Positions 19,078-30,618 of a stretch of 64,000 nt of DNA are shown here, piece after piece. The position numbers and the translations under genes are program-made. The DNA is from Serratia quinivorans (GTDB lineage: Bacteria; Pseudomonadota; Gammaproteobacteria; Enterobacterales; Enterobacteriaceae), in assembly GCF_946227985.1 (NCBI RefSeq), contig NZ_CAMKGL010000014.1:1-64000 (forward strand). The letters are read 5' to 3'. Positions within the stretch are counted from its first letter, which is position 1. Each line of letters begins with the position of its first letter. Under the pieces are notes generated by a model. That model made no database searches and had not been told where the DNA came from. It was given only the letters and a program-made list of their open reading frames with translations.

Positions 19078-19623
19078 ATGAGACTGTTTGATTTATTGGA
19101 GCGGCTAAATAGCCTGCAGCGCAGCTGGTTGCGCAGCCATGAAGAGCTGGAAAGCCTGCCCCCGGTGCAATTAAGTGCGTTGTACTATCTGGCACGCTGC
19201 AACCATTACTCCAACACGCCGATGGCGGTGGCGGAATATCTTGGCCTGACCAAGGGTACGGTATCGCAATCGCTGAAAAAGCTGGAAAGTAACGGCATGA
19301 TCGCGCGCACTGCGGACGAGAAGGACCGCCGCAGCGTCAGGCTAAAGCTGACCGACAAATCACGCGTATTGATGGATGCCCTGTTCCCACCGGCCTATTT
19401 GCAGAATGCACAGGATGCCATGCAGCAAGACGGCGGACAGTTAGTGGAGTTGCTGACGCAGTTGTTACGCCAGTTGCAAAAGCAGGATGATAACGTGGCG
19501 TTATTCGGCGAATGCCATCGCTGCCGCTATCACCAGCGGCAGGATGGCCACCCATTTTGTGGCCTGACGCAGGAACCACTGCCGGTAAGTAGCGTAAACC
19601 TGATTTGCCGGGAATATGCTTAA
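19078..19623 (+). CDS. MarR-family regulator with a C-terminal four-cysteine cluster
   Basis: 181 residues. Winged-helix region about 30-100, with recognition helix TKGTVSQSLKKLESNGMI and wing EKDRRSVRLKLTDK. The C-terminal extension after about residue 140 has Cys146-X2-Cys149-X11-Cys161-X15-Cys177 (ECHRCRYH, PFCGL, LICREY), a spacing able to bind zinc or an iron-sulfur cluster; this is unusual for MarR proteins, so a redox or metal sensor is plausible (inference). Divergent from the thioredoxin-like gene, with palindromes in both promoters. Its stop codon overlaps that of convergent ldcC by two bases. Confidence 0.88.
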   Translation: MRLFDLLERLNSLQRSWLRSHEELESLPPVQLSALYYLARCNHYSNTPMAVAEYLGLTKGTVSQSLKKLESNGMIARTADEKDRRSVRLKLTDKSRVLMDALFPPAYLQNAQDAMQQDGGQLVELLTQLLRQLQKQDDNVALFGECHRCRYHQRQDGHPFCGLTQEPLPVSSVNLICREYA

Positions 19624-21764
19624 GCCAACGGCATTTTCAGCACCTTCACCAGGTAACGCCCGTCCTCGGTCAGTTTCGCGCCGTGGATATCGGTTTCAAA
19701 GCCCGGATAACGCTCACCGATCGAGCACAACATCAGCAGGAAATCGAGCACTGCACGGCTCTCTTCGGTGATCATCTCGCCCGGCATCACCAGCGGTACT
19801 CCTGGCGGATAAGGCAGGATCATGTTGGCAGCCACCTTGCCGACTAACTGATCCAATTCGCAGGTTTCTACGTTACCGCGTACCTGTTGCTGGAACATCT
19901 GGTGCGGCGTCAGCTTCATTTCAGGCAGTACGTCAAATGCCCGCTGCATCAGCCCCGGCAGATCGTGCCGACAGATTAAACGGTGGATCCCGGCAGCCAG
20001 ATCCTGAATACGCATATTGCGGTAGAAATCCGGGTCTTCCGCGAACAGATCCGGCAGCATGTTCTTCACCCGCAGGTTGAGATCGTAAGCGCGTTTAAAA
20101 TCGGTCAAACCGCGCAGCAGGCTCATCGCCTTGGTTTTATCGATGCCGATGCTGAACAGGAATAACAGGTTATAAGGCCCGGTTTTTTCCACTACGATGC
20201 CGCGTTCGTCCAAATACTTCGCCACCAGCGCCGCGGGTATCCCGCTCTCTTCCAGCATGCCCAGCTCATTCATACCCGGCGTCAGGATAGTGACCTTGAT
20301 TGGATCGAGGTACATGTGGTTGCTGTCGGTATTGCCGAAACCGTGCCAATTATCATCCGGGTTCAGTGGCCAACACTGCGCCTCGTCGATCTCCTCCGGC
20401 TGCCAGATGTCGAAGAACCAGCTATCGCTCTCCTCCCGCAGCCGCTGCACCTCACGGCGGAAATGCAGTGCGCGCTCCACCGAGCGATTTATCAACCGCC
20501 GCCCTGGATTGCCACGCAGCATCGCTGCGGCAGTCTCCATCGATGCCACGATGCCGTAATTCGGCGAGGTGGTGGTGTGCATCATATAGGCTTCGTTAAA
20601 GGTGCTTTCGTCGTAGTCACCCTTAATGTGAATCATTGAGGCCTGCGAAAACGCCGCCAGCAGTTTGTGCGTAGACTGGGTTTCGTAGATAACCTTGCCG
20701 GGCGTGCGCTCGCCGCTCATACCGCTCTTGCCATCGTAAATGGGATGGAAGTTGGTATAGGGCACCCAGGCCGAATCAAAGTGAATTGAAGGTACGTCCA
20801 GCGTCTGTTTGATGTAGTCGGTGTTGTACAACAAACCGTCATAAGTGGAGTTGGTGATCACCGCATGTACCGGCCAACTGGCATTAGCCGTCGCCGCGAC
20901 CCGGCCGGCAATGCTCTCGCGAGTAAATTCATGCTGCGGGATACCACCGAGAATGCCATAGGCATTGCGCAGCGGACGCAGATAGATAGGCACGATATCG
21001 CTCATCATCAGCAAATGGCATAAGGATTTATGGCAGTTGCGGTCAATCAATACCGTACTACCGGTCGGCGCCGAATACATGCCGACAATTTTGTTGGCGG
21101 TGGAGGTGCCGTTGGTCACCAGATAACTCTGCTCGGCGTTAAAAGTACGGGCAATATACTCTTCGGCTTCCAGATGCGGGCCGGTGTGATCCAGCAGCGA
21201 TCCCAGTTCCGTCACAGAGATTGAGACATCTGCTTTTAACGTGTTGGCACCGAAAAAGTCGTAAAACAGGCAGCCGACCGGGCTTTTCTGAAAGGCAGTG
21301 CCGGCCATGTGGCCTGGAGTACAGAAAGTGTATTTCCCTTCGCGCACATAGTTGAACAGCGCCTTGGTCAACGGGGGCGTAATGGTATCTATGTATTCGG
21401 CGGTGTACTGCTGAATACGCTGCGCAATATCATCCGCCGCATTCAGAGCGTACTCAAAGAAATACAGCGCCATGCGCATTTCATGCAGGCTGACGTCGAA
21501 GGTGGAATGCGTATTGATGAAAGCATACAACGGCAGATATTCATTCAGCTCATTGATGTCGCTGCACAGCTCCAGGCTGTAGTCGTCCCAGTCAAAAATC
21601 ACCCCACAAATGCGCGCGTTGGACTCGACCAGTTTTAGCAAATCACCGCTGTTTTTCGGATACACCAGTTGGAAATCCATTGCAGTCAGTGCGGTGTGAA
21701 GCTCGCGGATCGGCTCGTCTTTGTAATAAACGCCCGCTGGGCTCATGATCGCGATGATATTCAA
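19620..21764 (-). CDS. ldcC: Constitutive lysine decarboxylase
   Basis: 714 residues, PLP-dependent, second lysine decarboxylase paralogous to cadA. The wing domain (MNIIAIMSPAGVYYKDEPIR), PLP-lysine motif STHKLLAAFSQ, and C-terminal domain are complete. Assigned to ldcC and not cadA because it lies directly upstream of yaeR and downstream of accA as in E. coli and lacks cadB/cadC neighbours; the CadA at 12.6 kb is the closer match to E. coli CadA. 3' end overlaps the MarR gene (TTAA). Separated from accA by the accA terminator. Confidence 0.92.
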   Translation of the reverse strand: MNIIAIMSPAGVYYKDEPIRELHTALTAMDFQLVYPKNSGDLLKLVESNARICGVIFDWDDYSLELCSDINELNEYLPLYAFINTHSTFDVSLHEMRMALYFFEYALNAADDIAQRIQQYTAEYIDTITPPLTKALFNYVREGKYTFCTPGHMAGTAFQKSPVGCLFYDFFGANTLKADVSISVTELGSLLDHTGPHLEAEEYIARTFNAEQSYLVTNGTSTANKIVGMYSAPTGSTVLIDRNCHKSLCHLLMMSDIVPIYLRPLRNAYGILGGIPQHEFTRESIAGRVAATANASWPVHAVITNSTYDGLLYNTDYIKQTLDVPSIHFDSAWVPYTNFHPIYDGKSGMSGERTPGKVIYETQSTHKLLAAFSQASMIHIKGDYDESTFNEAYMMHTTTSPNYGIVASMETAAAMLRGNPGRRLINRSVERALHFRREVQRLREESDSWFFDIWQPEEIDEAQCWPLNPDDNWHGFGNTDSNHMYLDPIKVTILTPGMNELGMLEESGIPAALVAKYLDERGIVVEKTGPYNLLFLFSIGIDKTKAMSLLRGLTDFKRAYDLNLRVKNMLPDLFAEDPDFYRNMRIQDLAAGIHRLICRHDLPGLMQRAFDVLPEMKLTPHQMFQQQVRGNVETCELDQLVGKVAANMILPYPPGVPLVMPGEMITEESRAVLDFLLMLCSIGERYPGFETDIHGAKLTEDGRYLVKVLKMPLA

Positions 21765-21850
21765 CGGCTGCTCCTGTCAGTTAACCACCAATCGTCTATA
21801 ACAACATGAAAAAACCGTGCTGTGTACCCCAGAGCCCCTTTTCAGCAGCC

Positions 21851-21876
21851 AAAAAAAAACCGCCCGAAGGCGGTTT
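21851..21876 (-). terminator. accA terminator
   Basis: On the minus strand stem AAACCGCC (21869-21876) / GGCGGTTT (21857-21864), loop TTCG, followed by a nine-T run (21851-21859). Confidence 0.92.
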
Positions 21877-21896
21877 CTTGCAACGCATGACAAAAC

Positions 21897-22856
21897 TCAG
21901 CAGTAGCCGTAGTTCATCAGGCGCTGGTACCGACGGTTGAGCAACTCTTCGTTGTTCAGGCCATCGAGATCTTTCAGGTCAGCCAGCAACTGTGCTTTCA
22001 GCGCGGCTGCCATTGCAGGAACGTCGCGGTGAGCAGAACCCAAAGGCTCCGGGATCACCGAATCGATCAGCTTAAGCTCTTTCAGACGCGGTGCGGTAAT
22101 GCCCATCGCTTCTGCAGCCAGAGGTGCCTTATCAGCACTCTTCCACAGAATGGATGCACAGCCTTCCGGTGAAATCACCGAATAGGTGCTGTATTGCAGC
22201 ATATTCACTTTGTCGCCAACGCCGATGGCCAATGCACCGCCAGAACCGCCTTCGCCGATCACGGTGCAGACAACCGGGATGTTCAGGCGAGACATTTCAC
22301 GCAGGTTATGGGCAATCGCTTCTGACTGGCCGCGTTCTTCCGCGCCCACGCCCGGGTATGCCCCTGGGGTGTCGATGAAAGTGATCAACGGCATTTTGAA
22401 GCGAGAAGCCATTTCCATCAGGCGCAACGCTTTGCGATAGCCTTCCGGTGCCGGCATGCCGAAGTTACGGCGGATTTTCTCTTTGGTTTCGCGGCCTTTC
22501 TGGTGACCGATGATCATCACCGGGCGACCATCCAGACGCGCAATACCACCGACAATCGCTTTATCATCGGCATAGGCGCGATCGCCAGCCAGTTCTTCGA
22601 AGTCGGTGAAGATGTGTTTGATATAATCCAGGGTATAAGGACGGCGTGGGTGGCGTGCCAATTGGGCAACTTGCCAAGCCCCAAGATCGGAAAAAATCTT
22701 GCGCGTCAGCTCAACGCTCTTTTCACGAAGGCGCTGAACCTCTTCGTCCAGATTAATATCTAATTTTTCGTCTTGACGGCTGACTGCAGTCAGCGAGTCA
22801 ATTTTCGCTTCCAGCTCTGCAATCGGCTGTTCAAAATCAAGAAAATTCAGACTCAT
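21897..22856 (-). CDS. accA: Acetyl-CoA carboxylase, carboxyltransferase alpha subunit
   Basis: 319 residues; with AccD forms the carboxyltransferase that makes malonyl-CoA, the first committed step of fatty-acid synthesis. Crotonase-like core with oxyanion glycines ([15 protein letters not shown] near 205) and the N-terminal coiled coil ([15 protein letters not shown]). Last gene of the long lpx-dnaE operon, 12 bp after dnaE and followed by a strong terminator. Confidence 0.98.
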   Translation of the reverse strand: MSLNFLDFEQPIAELEAKIDSLTAVSRQDEKLDINLDEEVQRLREKSVELTRKIFSDLGAWQVAQLARHPRRPYTLDYIKHIFTDFEELAGDRAYADDKAIVGGIARLDGRPVMIIGHQKGRETKEKIRRNFGMPAPEGYRKALRLMEMASRFKMPLITFIDTPGAYPGVGAEERGQSEAIAHNLREMSRLNIPVVCTVIGEGGSGGALAIGVGDKVNMLQYSTYSVISPEGCASILWKSADKAPLAAEAMGITAPRLKELKLIDSVIPEPLGSAHRDVPAMAAALKAQLLADLKDLDGLNNEELLNRRYQRLMNYGYC

Positions 22857-22868
22857 AGCATTCCTATT

Positions 22869-25800
22869 TTAGTCAAATTCCAGTTCCACCTGCTCATTAC
22901 CTACCAAAGTCCGCAAATCTATCAATAAGCGGTCGGTGGGCGTCACGCGCCAGGTTGCGCCAAAACGCAGCTTGGCCCGCGCATCTTCCCGTTGATAGTA
23001 AAGATGCACTGGAATCGTCCCCGAGCGATGGGGTTCCAAAGACTGACGGAGACGGTTCAAAAGCTGGTCATCAATTTGCCTGTCCGTCAGCGAGATAGCA
23101 AGTCCGCGAGCGTATTTTTCACGGGCTTCACTGATGTCCATTAGCTCGCGGGCGGTCATTTTAAGCCCACCGCTAAAGTCATCAAAGCTGACCTGTCCAC
23201 TGGCGATCAGGATACGGTCTTTTTCCAATAAATGCTGGTATTTTTCTAAGGCATCGGTGAATAACATTACTTCCAGACGGCCTGAACGGTCATCCAGCGT
23301 ACAAATTCCGATGCGATTACCTCGCTTGGTAACCATAACCCGTGAGGCGATCACCAGCCCAACAGCGGTCGTCATCTTGCCCCGATCCGTCGGGTGCATA
23401 TCTTTCAAACGCTGGCCACCGGCATAGCGTTCGATTTCCTTCAGGTACTGGGTGATCGGGTGCCCGGTGAGGTACAACCCCAGCGTTTCCCGTTCACCGT
23501 CCAGCACCACCTGCTCCTGCCAGCGGGGCACGTTGGCGTAGGATTGCTCCACCTGCTCCGGCGCCTCCGCCAGTACGCCAAACATGTCCACCTGGCCGAT
23601 AGCTTCGGCTTTGGCATGCTGATCGGCCGCTTTCAGCGCATCGCCCAATGAATTCATCAGCGCAGCGCGATGCGGCCCAAGGCGGTCGAATGCCCCGGAC
23701 ATGATCAGCTTTTCCAGAATGCGGCGGTTCAGTTTTTTGATATCGGAGCGCGCGCACAGGTCAAACAGATCTTTGAAATAGCCCTGCTCGCCACTGTTAC
23801 GCGCTTCAAGAATAGCTTCAATCGGCCCTTCCCCGACGCCCTTGATAGCGCCGATGCCGTAAACGATCTCGCCTTCATCGTTAACGTGGAAATGGTACTG
23901 CCCGCTGTTGATGTCCGGCGGCAGGATTTTCAACCCCATACGCCAGCATTCATCCACCAGGCCCACCACCTTATCGGTGTTGTCCATATCGGCGGTCATT
24001 ACCGCCGCCATAAACTCGGCCGGATAGTGCGCCTTCAGCCACAATGTCTGGTATGACACCAGCGCATAGGCAGCGGAGTGCGATTTGTTGAAGCCGTAAC
24101 CGGCGAATTTCTCCACCAGGTCAAAGATTTTTACCGACAGTTCACCGTCGATACCGCGTGATTTTGCCCCATCTTCGAAACCGCCACGCTGCTTGGCCAT
24201 CTCGACCGGGTTCTTTTTACCCATTGCACGACGCAACATGTCCGCGCCACCCAGCGAATAGCCGGCCAGCACCTGGGCAATCTGCATTACCTGTTCCTGG
24301 TACAGGATGATGCCATAGGTAGGTTCCAGTACCGGTTTGAGCGACTCATGCTGCCACTGAATATCCGGGTAAGAGATCTCTTCACGACCGTGCTTACGGT
24401 CGATAAAGTTATCTACCATGCCAGACTGCAGCGGCCCAGGGCGGAACAGCGCCACCAGTGCGATCATATCTTCGAAGCAGTCGGGCTTCAGGCGTTTGAT
24501 CAGATCTTTCATGCCGCGTGATTCAAGCTGGAAGACCGCAGTGGTCTCCGAACGCTGCAGCATGTCGAAGCTTTTCTTGTCTTCGAGCGGGATAGCGGCG
24601 ATATCGATCGGTTCCAGCCCGGTCTTCGCGCGGCGGGCGTTGATCATCGCCAACGCCCAGTCGATGATGGTCAGGGTACGCAGGCCCAGGAAGTCGAACT
24701 TCACCAGCCCGGCATATTCCACGTCGTTCTTGTCGAACTGGGTTACCGGATGCTGACCTTCTGCATCGCAGTACAAGGGTGCAAAGTCAGTGATTTTGGT
24801 CGGTGCGATCACCACACCACCGGCGTGCTTACCGGCGTTACGCGTCACCCCTTCCAGCTTGCGCGCCATGTCGATCAGCGCTTTGACTTCCTCATCGGCC
24901 TCGTAAATTTCCGGTAACTGCGGCTCGGCGGCAAAGGCTTTCTCCAGCGTCATGCCCGGATCGGGTGGCACCAACTTGGAGATACGATCGACGAAGCCGT
25001 ACGGGTGCCCCAATACGCGGCCCACGTCGCGAATAACCGCCTTCGCCGCCATGGTACCGAAGGTAATGATCTGGGATACCGCCTCACGGCCGTACATCTC
25101 CGCCACGTGATCAATCACCAGATCGCGTTTTTCCATGCAGAAGTCGACGTCGAAGTCGGGCATCGAAACACGTTCCGGGTTAAGGAAACGTTCGAACAGC
25201 AGGTCAAATTCCAGCGGATCAAGATCGGTAATTTTCAGCGCATAAGCCACCAGTGAACCGGCACCAGAACCACGGCCTGGTCCTACCGGCACGTTGTTGT
25301 CTTTCGACCACTGGATGAACTCCATCACGATCAGGAAGTAACCCGGGAAGCCCATCTGGTTAATTACTTTCAGCTCAATATCCAGACGTTCGTCGTATTC
25401 AGGGCGGCGCTGAGCACGCACTTCCGGATCCGGGAACAGGAACTCCAGTCGATCTTCCAGCCCTTCCTTCGACTTAAGGACCAGGAAGTCTTCGGTGGTC
25501 ATATCACCGGTTGGGAACTGCGGCAGGAAGTATTCGCCAAGGCGAATTGTCACGTTACAACGCTTGGCGATCTCTACGCTGTTGAGCAACGCCTCCGGGA
25601 TGTCGGCAAACAGCTCACACATCTCGTCCTCGTCACGCATGTATTGCTGCGAGGTATAGTTACGCGGGCGCTTGGGATCATCCAACGTGAAGCCGTCGTG
25701 GATGGCAACGCGGATCTCATGGGCGTCAAAGTCATCCGCTACCAGAAAACGCACATCGTTGGTGGCCACTACCGGCAGCCCACGTTCGGTCGCCAGGGCT

Positions 25801-26357
25801 ACCGCTGCATGCAGGTAGTTTTCTTCGTCCGGCCGTCCGGTACGGATCAGTTCGAGATAGTAACTGTCGGGGAAGTACTGCTGATAAAACTCCAGGCACT
25901 GCTCCACCTGAGGCTGGTTGCCACGCAGCAAAAACTTGCCGACGTCGCCCTGACGGGCACCAGAGAGCAGAATAAGCCCTTCACGGTGCTCAATCAGCCA
26001 GTCGCGATCGATTATTGGGCCGGCGGCGCCGTAACCGCGCTGATAGGCGCGGGAAATCAGCAGCGTCAGGTTTTGGTAACCTTCATTATTGGCGGCCAGT
26101 ACGGTGAGCTGCGCCAGCTCGTCGCCCAGCACTTCGCTTTGCACATGAAAATCCGCGCCGATGATCGGTTTGATCCCGGCGCCGTGCGCGCTGCCATAAA
26201 ACTTCACCAGACCACACAGGTTGGTAAAGTCGGTAATTGCCAAAGCGGGCATGGCTAACGCGGCGGCTCTTTTCACCAAGGGTCCGATCTTGGCTAATCC
26301 ATCAATCATGGAGTAGTCACTATGAACGCGCAGGTGAATAAAACGAGGTTCGGCCAT
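22869..26357 (-). CDS. dnaE: DNA polymerase III alpha subunit
   Basis: 1162 residues, the replicative C-family polymerase. PHP domain at the N-terminus ([16 protein letters not shown]), catalytic aspartates in SMPDFDVDF (about 400) and VKFDFLGL (about 555), beta-clamp-binding region near 920 (QVDMFGVL), OB fold (about 1000-1070) and C-terminal tau-binding domain. Follows rnhB after 83 bp. Confidence 0.98.
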   Translation of the reverse strand: MAEPRFIHLRVHSDYSMIDGLAKIGPLVKRAAALAMPALAITDFTNLCGLVKFYGSAHGAGIKPIIGADFHVQSEVLGDELAQLTVLAANNEGYQNLTLLISRAYQRGYGAAGPIIDRDWLIEHREGLILLSGARQGDVGKFLLRGNQPQVEQCLEFYQQYFPDSYYLELIRTGRPDEENYLHAAVALATERGLPVVATNDVRFLVADDFDAHEIRVAIHDGFTLDDPKRPRNYTSQQYMRDEDEMCELFADIPEALLNSVEIAKRCNVTIRLGEYFLPQFPTGDMTTEDFLVLKSKEGLEDRLEFLFPDPEVRAQRRPEYDERLDIELKVINQMGFPGYFLIVMEFIQWSKDNNVPVGPGRGSGAGSLVAYALKITDLDPLEFDLLFERFLNPERVSMPDFDVDFCMEKRDLVIDHVAEMYGREAVSQIITFGTMAAKAVIRDVGRVLGHPYGFVDRISKLVPPDPGMTLEKAFAAEPQLPEIYEADEEVKALIDMARKLEGVTRNAGKHAGGVVIAPTKITDFAPLYCDAEGQHPVTQFDKNDVEYAGLVKFDFLGLRTLTIIDWALAMINARRAKTGLEPIDIAAIPLEDKKSFDMLQRSETTAVFQLESRGMKDLIKRLKPDCFEDMIALVALFRPGPLQSGMVDNFIDRKHGREEISYPDIQWQHESLKPVLEPTYGIILYQEQVMQIAQVLAGYSLGGADMLRRAMGKKNPVEMAKQRGGFEDGAKSRGIDGELSVKIFDLVEKFAGYGFNKSHSAAYALVSYQTLWLKAHYPAEFMAAVMTADMDNTDKVVGLVDECWRMGLKILPPDINSGQYHFHVNDEGEIVYGIGAIKGVGEGPIEAILEARNSGEQGYFKDLFDLCARSDIKKLNRRILEKLIMSGAFDRLGPHRAALMNSLGDALKAADQHAKAEAIGQVDMFGVLAEAPEQVEQSYANVPRWQEQVVLDGERETLGLYLTGHPITQYLKEIERYAGGQRLKDMHPTDRGKMTTAVGLVIASRVMVTKRGNRIGICTLDDRSGRLEVMLFTDALEKYQHLLEKDRILIASGQVSFDDFSGGLKMTARELMDISEAREKYARGLAISLTDRQIDDQLLNRLRQSLEPHRSGTIPVHLYYQREDARAKLRFGATWRVTPTDRLLIDLRTLVGNEQVELEFD

Positions 26358-26440
26358 ATCCAGATACCTGAATCTAGGGGCTCAGCAAACTGAACCCGGG
26401 TTAACTCTATCGCGTGCCCGGCCCGGCTAGGGCCGGAAGG

Positions 26441-27034
26441 TTACAGCGCCAACACCCTTCTAACCGGGGCAAAGCTGCGGCGATGATGCTCGGTCGCACC
26501 CAGCGCGGCCAGCCGCTCCAGATGGAAAGCGGTTGGGTAGCCTTTATGCTGCGCAAAGCCGTAGTCCGGGAATTCCTGATCCAACTCGGTCATTTCGCGG
26601 TCACGCGTGACCTTCGCCAGAATGGACGCGGCGCTGATTTCTGCCACGCGGCTATCTCCCTTCACCACCGCCTGCGAACGCATTGGTAATTTAGGACAAC
26701 GGTTACCGTCGATCAATACCATGTCCGGCGCGATATGCAATCCGGCGACCGCTCGCTGCATCGCCAGCATGGTGGCATGCAGAATATTCAGTTGATCGAT
26801 CTCGTCCGGCTCGGCTCGCCCCAGACTCCAGGAAAGTGCCTTCTCGACGATTTCGTCATACAGCGCCAGACGGCGCTTTTCACTGAGTTTTTTCGAGTCC
26901 GCCAGCCCAATGATTGGCCGCGCAGGATCGAGGATCACTGCGGCGGTCACTACCGCCCCGACCAAAGGGCCACGGCCGACTTCGTCCACGCCGGCAATCA
27001 TCGTGGCGACAGGATAAATGAAGGGTTCAATCAT
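26441..27034 (-). CDS. rnhB: Ribonuclease HII
   Basis: 197 residues; cleaves RNA in RNA-DNA hybrids and starts removal of misincorporated ribonucleotides. Catalytic DEVGRG near residue 16, with the further acidic residues in LIDGNRCP and the [21 protein letters not shown] block. Starts within the lpxB stop codon (ATGA). Confidence 0.97.
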   Translation of the reverse strand: MIEPFIYPVATMIAGVDEVGRGPLVGAVVTAAVILDPARPIIGLADSKKLSEKRRLALYDEIVEKALSWSLGRAEPDEIDQLNILHATMLAMQRAVAGLHIAPDMVLIDGNRCPKLPMRSQAVVKGDSRVAEISAASILAKVTRDREMTELDQEFPDYGFAQHKGYPTAFHLERLAALGATEHHRRSFAPVRRVLAL

Positions 27035-28179
27035 GCTTTTGCCAGCTCCAACACAGCCTGAGCGGCCTGTTCATCGGCACCACAACGGATGCTTTGGTGC
27101 AAGGTTAGGAAAGTCTGTTTCAGTTCGTCGGTTTGCGGGCTGTCTTCCAGCAATGGCATGACCGATGCCGCCAGCTTGTCCGGCACGCAGTCGTGCTGTA
27201 ACAGTTCGGTGACGATCTCACGACCGGCCAACAGGTTGGGCAGTGAGACATAGGGTGTCTTCACCAACCGCTGCGCTATCCAGAAGGTAAACGGCTTCAT
27301 GCGGTAACCCACCACCATCGGACATTTGGCCAGCATGCACTCCAGTGCCGCCGTCCCTGAGGCCAGTAAAGCTGCGTCGCTGGCGATCATCGCCTCACGG
27401 CCCTGGCCATTGAGCAAATGGACCCTTAACTCAGGTGCCACTTCCGCCTTGATGCGTTCGAACTGCTCGCGTCGCTTGGCGTTTACCAACGGCACCACCA
27501 GTTCCAGTTCCGGATAGCGGGTACGCAGCAACTGGGCCGTCTTCAGGAAGTCAGCGCTAAGCATCTCGACTTCAGCACCGCGGCTGCCCGGCAGCAGAGC
27601 CAGACAACGCGCATCAGGGGCTATGCCCAGTTTAGCGCGCGCAGCCTGTTTGTCCGGTTGCAGCGGCATGGCGTCGGCCATGGTATGGCCAATAAACCGA
27701 CAGGGAACATTGAAACGATCGTAAAACGCTTTTTCGAAAGGGAGAAACGCCAACACCAGATCGGTGGCTTTGCCTATTTTGAAAACACGCTTTTGACGCC
27801 AGGCCCAAACGGACGGGCTGACATAGTGAATAGTGCGGATGCCGCGCTGTTTCAGGCGACCTTCCAGGGTGATATTGAAGTCCGGCGCGTCGATACCCAC
27901 AAACACGTCAGGCGCGAGATCGCTGAACCGGCGGGTAAGATCCTTACGGATCTTTAACAGGCGTGGCAGGCGCTCAAGCACCTCGACCACGCCCATTACC
28001 GCCAGCTCTTCCATTTCGTACCAGGTTTCGCAACCTTCGGCCTGCATCAGCGGGCCGGCGACGCCAACAAAACGCGCGTCGGGGATCTGCGCCTTGAGCG
28101 CGCGAATTAAACCGGCGCCAAGAATGTCACCGGAGGTTTCTCCGGCGACCAATCCGATAGTCAATGGGCGATTTTGCAT
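27031..28179 (-). CDS. lpxB: Lipid-A-disaccharide synthase
   Basis: 382 residues, GT19 glycosyltransferase; joins UDP-diacylglucosamine to lipid X, giving the tetraacyl disaccharide of lipid A at the cytoplasmic membrane. [16 protein letters not shown] at the N-terminus and [13 protein letters not shown] near 195 are family motifs. Overlaps rnhB by 4 bp and lies 3 bp after lpxA. Confidence 0.97.
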   Translation of the reverse strand: MQNRPLTIGLVAGETSGDILGAGLIRALKAQIPDARFVGVAGPLMQAEGCETWYEMEELAVMGVVEVLERLPRLLKIRKDLTRRFSDLAPDVFVGIDAPDFNITLEGRLKQRGIRTIHYVSPSVWAWRQKRVFKIGKATDLVLAFLPFEKAFYDRFNVPCRFIGHTMADAMPLQPDKQAARAKLGIAPDARCLALLPGSRGAEVEMLSADFLKTAQLLRTRYPELELVVPLVNAKRREQFERIKAEVAPELRVHLLNGQGREAMIASDAALLASGTAALECMLAKCPMVVGYRMKPFTFWIAQRLVKTPYVSLPNLLAGREIVTELLQHDCVPDKLAASVMPLLEDSPQTDELKQTFLTLHQSIRCGADEQAAQAVLELAKA

Positions 28180-28182
28180 AGG

Positions 28183-28971
28183 TCAGCGAATAATACCGCG
28201 AGTTGAACGGGTGAAGAAATCGAGGTATTGCTGCACCACTGGCTGTTCTTTAGCCAGTGTTTCGATTTCTGTCTTCGCCTCATCCAGCGTTTTTTCACTG
28301 CGATAAAGGATCTTGTAGGCATTACGAATCGCCTGCATTTCATCCTTATCAAAACCACGACGCTTCAGGCCAACGGCGTTAACGCCGAATGGTGTAGCGT
28401 GGTTACCTTGTGCGATGACGAAAGGAGGCACGTCTTGAGCAACCCCGGAGCAACCGCCAACCATCGCATGCGCACCGATAATGCAGAACTGATGAATAGC
28501 CGTCATGCCGCCGATAATAGCGTGATCATCGATTTCAACATGACCGCCGAGCGTGGCATTGTTAGCCAGCACGCAGAAGTTACCGACCACGCAGTCATGC
28601 CCAATATGAGTATTGACCATCAATAGATTATCGCTGCCCACTTTAGTCAGGCCAGTGCCCTGCGCTGTGCCGCGATGGATGGTGACGCTTTCGCGGATGC
28701 GATTACGGTCGCCCACTTCAACGCGTGTTGGTTCACCCGCATACTTCAGATCCTGATTCACTTCACCGATGGAGGCGAACTGATAGATCTGATTATCGCG
28801 GCCAATCTTGGTAATACCGTTCACCACAACGTGGGACTTCAGTACCGTGCCAGCGCCGATTTCCACCTGGGAGCCGACGTAGCAGAAGGGACCGATATGC
28901 GCGCCAGCGCCAATAATGGCACCTTCTTCAACTATTGCGCTAGGGTGGATAAAGGCGGTTTCGTCAATCAC
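28183..28971 (-). CDS. lpxA: UDP-N-acetylglucosamine acyltransferase
   Basis: 262 residues; first step of lipid A synthesis, adding 3-hydroxytetradecanoate from acyl carrier protein. Left-handed beta helix of hexapeptide repeats through about residue 190 (e.g. [20 protein letters not shown]); catalytic His125 lies in [13 protein letters not shown] or nearby repeats; C-terminal helical part. 3 bp after fabZ. Confidence 0.97.
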   Translation of the reverse strand: MIDETAFIHPSAIVEEGAIIGAGAHIGPFCYVGSQVEIGAGTVLKSHVVVNGITKIGRDNQIYQFASIGEVNQDLKYAGEPTRVEVGDRNRIRESVTIHRGTAQGTGLTKVGSDNLLMVNTHIGHDCVVGNFCVLANNATLGGHVEIDDHAIIGGMTAIHQFCIIGAHAMVGGCSGVAQDVPPFVIAQGNHATPFGVNAVGLKRRGFDKDEMQAIRNAYKILYRSEKTLDEAKTEIETLAKEQPVVQQYLDFFTRSTRGIIR

Positions 28972-28974
28972 GGA

Positions 28975-29430
28975 TTAAGACTCCCGGCTGCGCGCACACA
29001 TCATGGTTGCTTCGCAGACAATTTTGCCGTCGACGGTCGCCACGCCTTTAAAGCGCGTCAAACCACGACGAGTTTTCTCAAAGGTGACTTCCATGATCAT
29101 TTGATCACCAGGCACTACCGGGCGTTTGAAGCGGGCTTCGTCGATACCGGCAAAGTAATACAACTCACCCGGCTCCAGTTTGCCGACGCTTTTAAACGCC
29201 AGAATACCGGTGGCCTGCGCCATGGCTTCCAGAATCAATACGCCTGGGAAAATCGGCTTACCAGGGAAGTGTCCCTGGAAAAACGGCTCATTTACAGATA
29301 CGTTCTTCACCGCACGCAGGAATTTGTGTTCCTCAAACTCGAGGACGCGATCGACCAGCAAGAACGGGTAACGGTGAGGAAGCAACTCTAAAATTTCTGC
29401 AATATCCAGAGTATGAGTGTCAGTAGTCAA
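28975..29430 (-). CDS. fabZ: 3-hydroxyacyl-ACP dehydratase FabZ
   Basis: 151 residues, hot-dog fold; dehydrates 3-hydroxyacyl-ACPs and competes with LpxA for 3-hydroxymyristoyl-ACP. Active-site histidine in [15 protein letters not shown] and glutamate in LILEAMAQ. Start is a TTG at 29430 with AGGAAGAG upstream, giving the family N-terminus (TTDTHTLDI); E. coli fabZ also starts at TTG. The longer upstream frame is not supported. Confidence 0.95.
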   Translation of the reverse strand: MTTDTHTLDIAEILELLPHRYPFLLVDRVLEFEEHKFLRAVKNVSVNEPFFQGHFPGKPIFPGVLILEAMAQATGILAFKSVGKLEPGELYYFAGIDEARFKRPVVPGDQMIMEVTFEKTRRGLTRFKGVATVDGKIVCEATMMCARSRES

Positions 29431-29591
29431 AATACTCTTCCTGTCTCTAAAAACTGATGGCATCAACAACACGGCCTGCGCTGCCCCCAATAAGGAGGAA
29501 GTCATGCAGGCCGCAAATTAACAACTCTTTGCGCTTTTGGTCTCATGACCAACGCGTTTCGTTTTGTACCCAGCGAGGCGGGCGGTAGTGA

Positions 29592-30614
29592 TTAGTCTTT
29601 TCCGACTTTTCGTTCGACAGCTTTTAAGCGCTTGCTAATCTCATCGATATTCATCACCAACGCAGCGGTTTTACGCCAAACTTTGTTGGGTTGTAACGGA
29701 ATGCCCGAAGAGTATACCCCAGGTTCGGTGATTGGTCGCATAACCATTCCCATTCCGGTGACAACAACCTTGTCGGCGATCTCCATGTGACCGTTGATCA
29801 CGCTGGCTCCGCCGATCTGGCAGTAGCGGCCGATTTTCAGGCTGCCCGCCATGATAACACCGCCAGCAACGGCAGTATTGTCGCCAATCACCACGTTATG
29901 TGCAATCTGGCATTGGTTGTCGATGATAACACCATTCCCGATCTGGGTGTTATCCAGCGCACCGCGGTCAATGGTGGTGCAAGCGCCAATCTCGACGCGA
30001 TCGCCGATAATTACCGTGCCCAACTGAGGGATTTTTATCCACTCACCACGTTCGTTGGCATAGCCGAAACCATCAGCACCAATCACAGTGCCTGACTGGA
30101 TCAGGCAGCGTTGGCCGATCTCGACTTCATGATAAATTGTTACGTTCGCCCACAGACGCGTACCCGCGCCAATGCGCGCACGTTTGCCGATGAAGCATCC
30201 AGGGCCGATAATCACGTTATCGCCAAGGACTGCGCCCGACTCGATCACCGCATTGGCACCAATGGCAACATGCTGACCCAGTGTGGCTTCAGGTGAGATA
30301 ACCGCGCTTGGCGCGATATCCTGAGCCGGGGACGGCGTGGTATCCATCAGTTGCGCCATGCGCGCGTAAGTCAGGTAAGGGTTTTTAACCACCAGCGCCG
30401 CAGAACGGCAGTGTGGTAAATCCGCCTCGGTAAGCACTACTGCGCTTGCCTGGCAGGAAGCCAGCTGCTCTTGATAGCGGCTGTTTGACAAAAACGTGAT
30501 TTGGCCAGCCTGTGCCGAATGCATAGAAGCAATGCCGGTGATGACGAGATCGCCATCACCGTGCAATTGTGCATCCAACTGCTGCGCTAGATCAGCCAGT
30601 CGAATTGAAGGCAT
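29592..30614 (-). CDS. lpxD: UDP-3-O-(3-hydroxyacyl)glucosamine N-acyltransferase
   Basis: 340 residues; third step of lipid A synthesis. N-terminal uridine-binding domain (about 1-100), beta-helix of hexapeptide repeats (about 105-300) with the conserved catalytic-histidine region [16 protein letters not shown], and a C-terminal helix ([14 protein letters not shown]). 4 bp after skp; a 161-bp gap to fabZ shows no clear signal. Confidence 0.96.
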   Translation of the reverse strand: MPSIRLADLAQQLDAQLHGDGDLVITGIASMHSAQAGQITFLSNSRYQEQLASCQASAVVLTEADLPHCRSAALVVKNPYLTYARMAQLMDTTPSPAQDIAPSAVISPEATLGQHVAIGANAVIESGAVLGDNVIIGPGCFIGKRARIGAGTRLWANVTIYHEVEIGQRCLIQSGTVIGADGFGYANERGEWIKIPQLGTVIIGDRVEIGACTTIDRGALDNTQIGNGVIIDNQCQIAHNVVIGDNTAVAGGVIMAGSLKIGRYCQIGGASVINGHMEIADKVVVTGMGMVMRPITEPGVYSSGIPLQPNKVWRKTAALVMNIDEISKRLKAVERKVGKD

Positions 30615-30618
30615 GTTG

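Noticed and set aside
12597-21764. cadA and ldcC as a recent duplication
   Set aside because: The two proteins differ at many positions and each matches its own E. coli orthologue by context, so the split is old.
26418-26436. CCGGCCC/GGGCCGG hairpin between rnhB and dnaE as a terminator
   Set aside because: No T-run on the minus strand; the two genes are usually co-transcribed.
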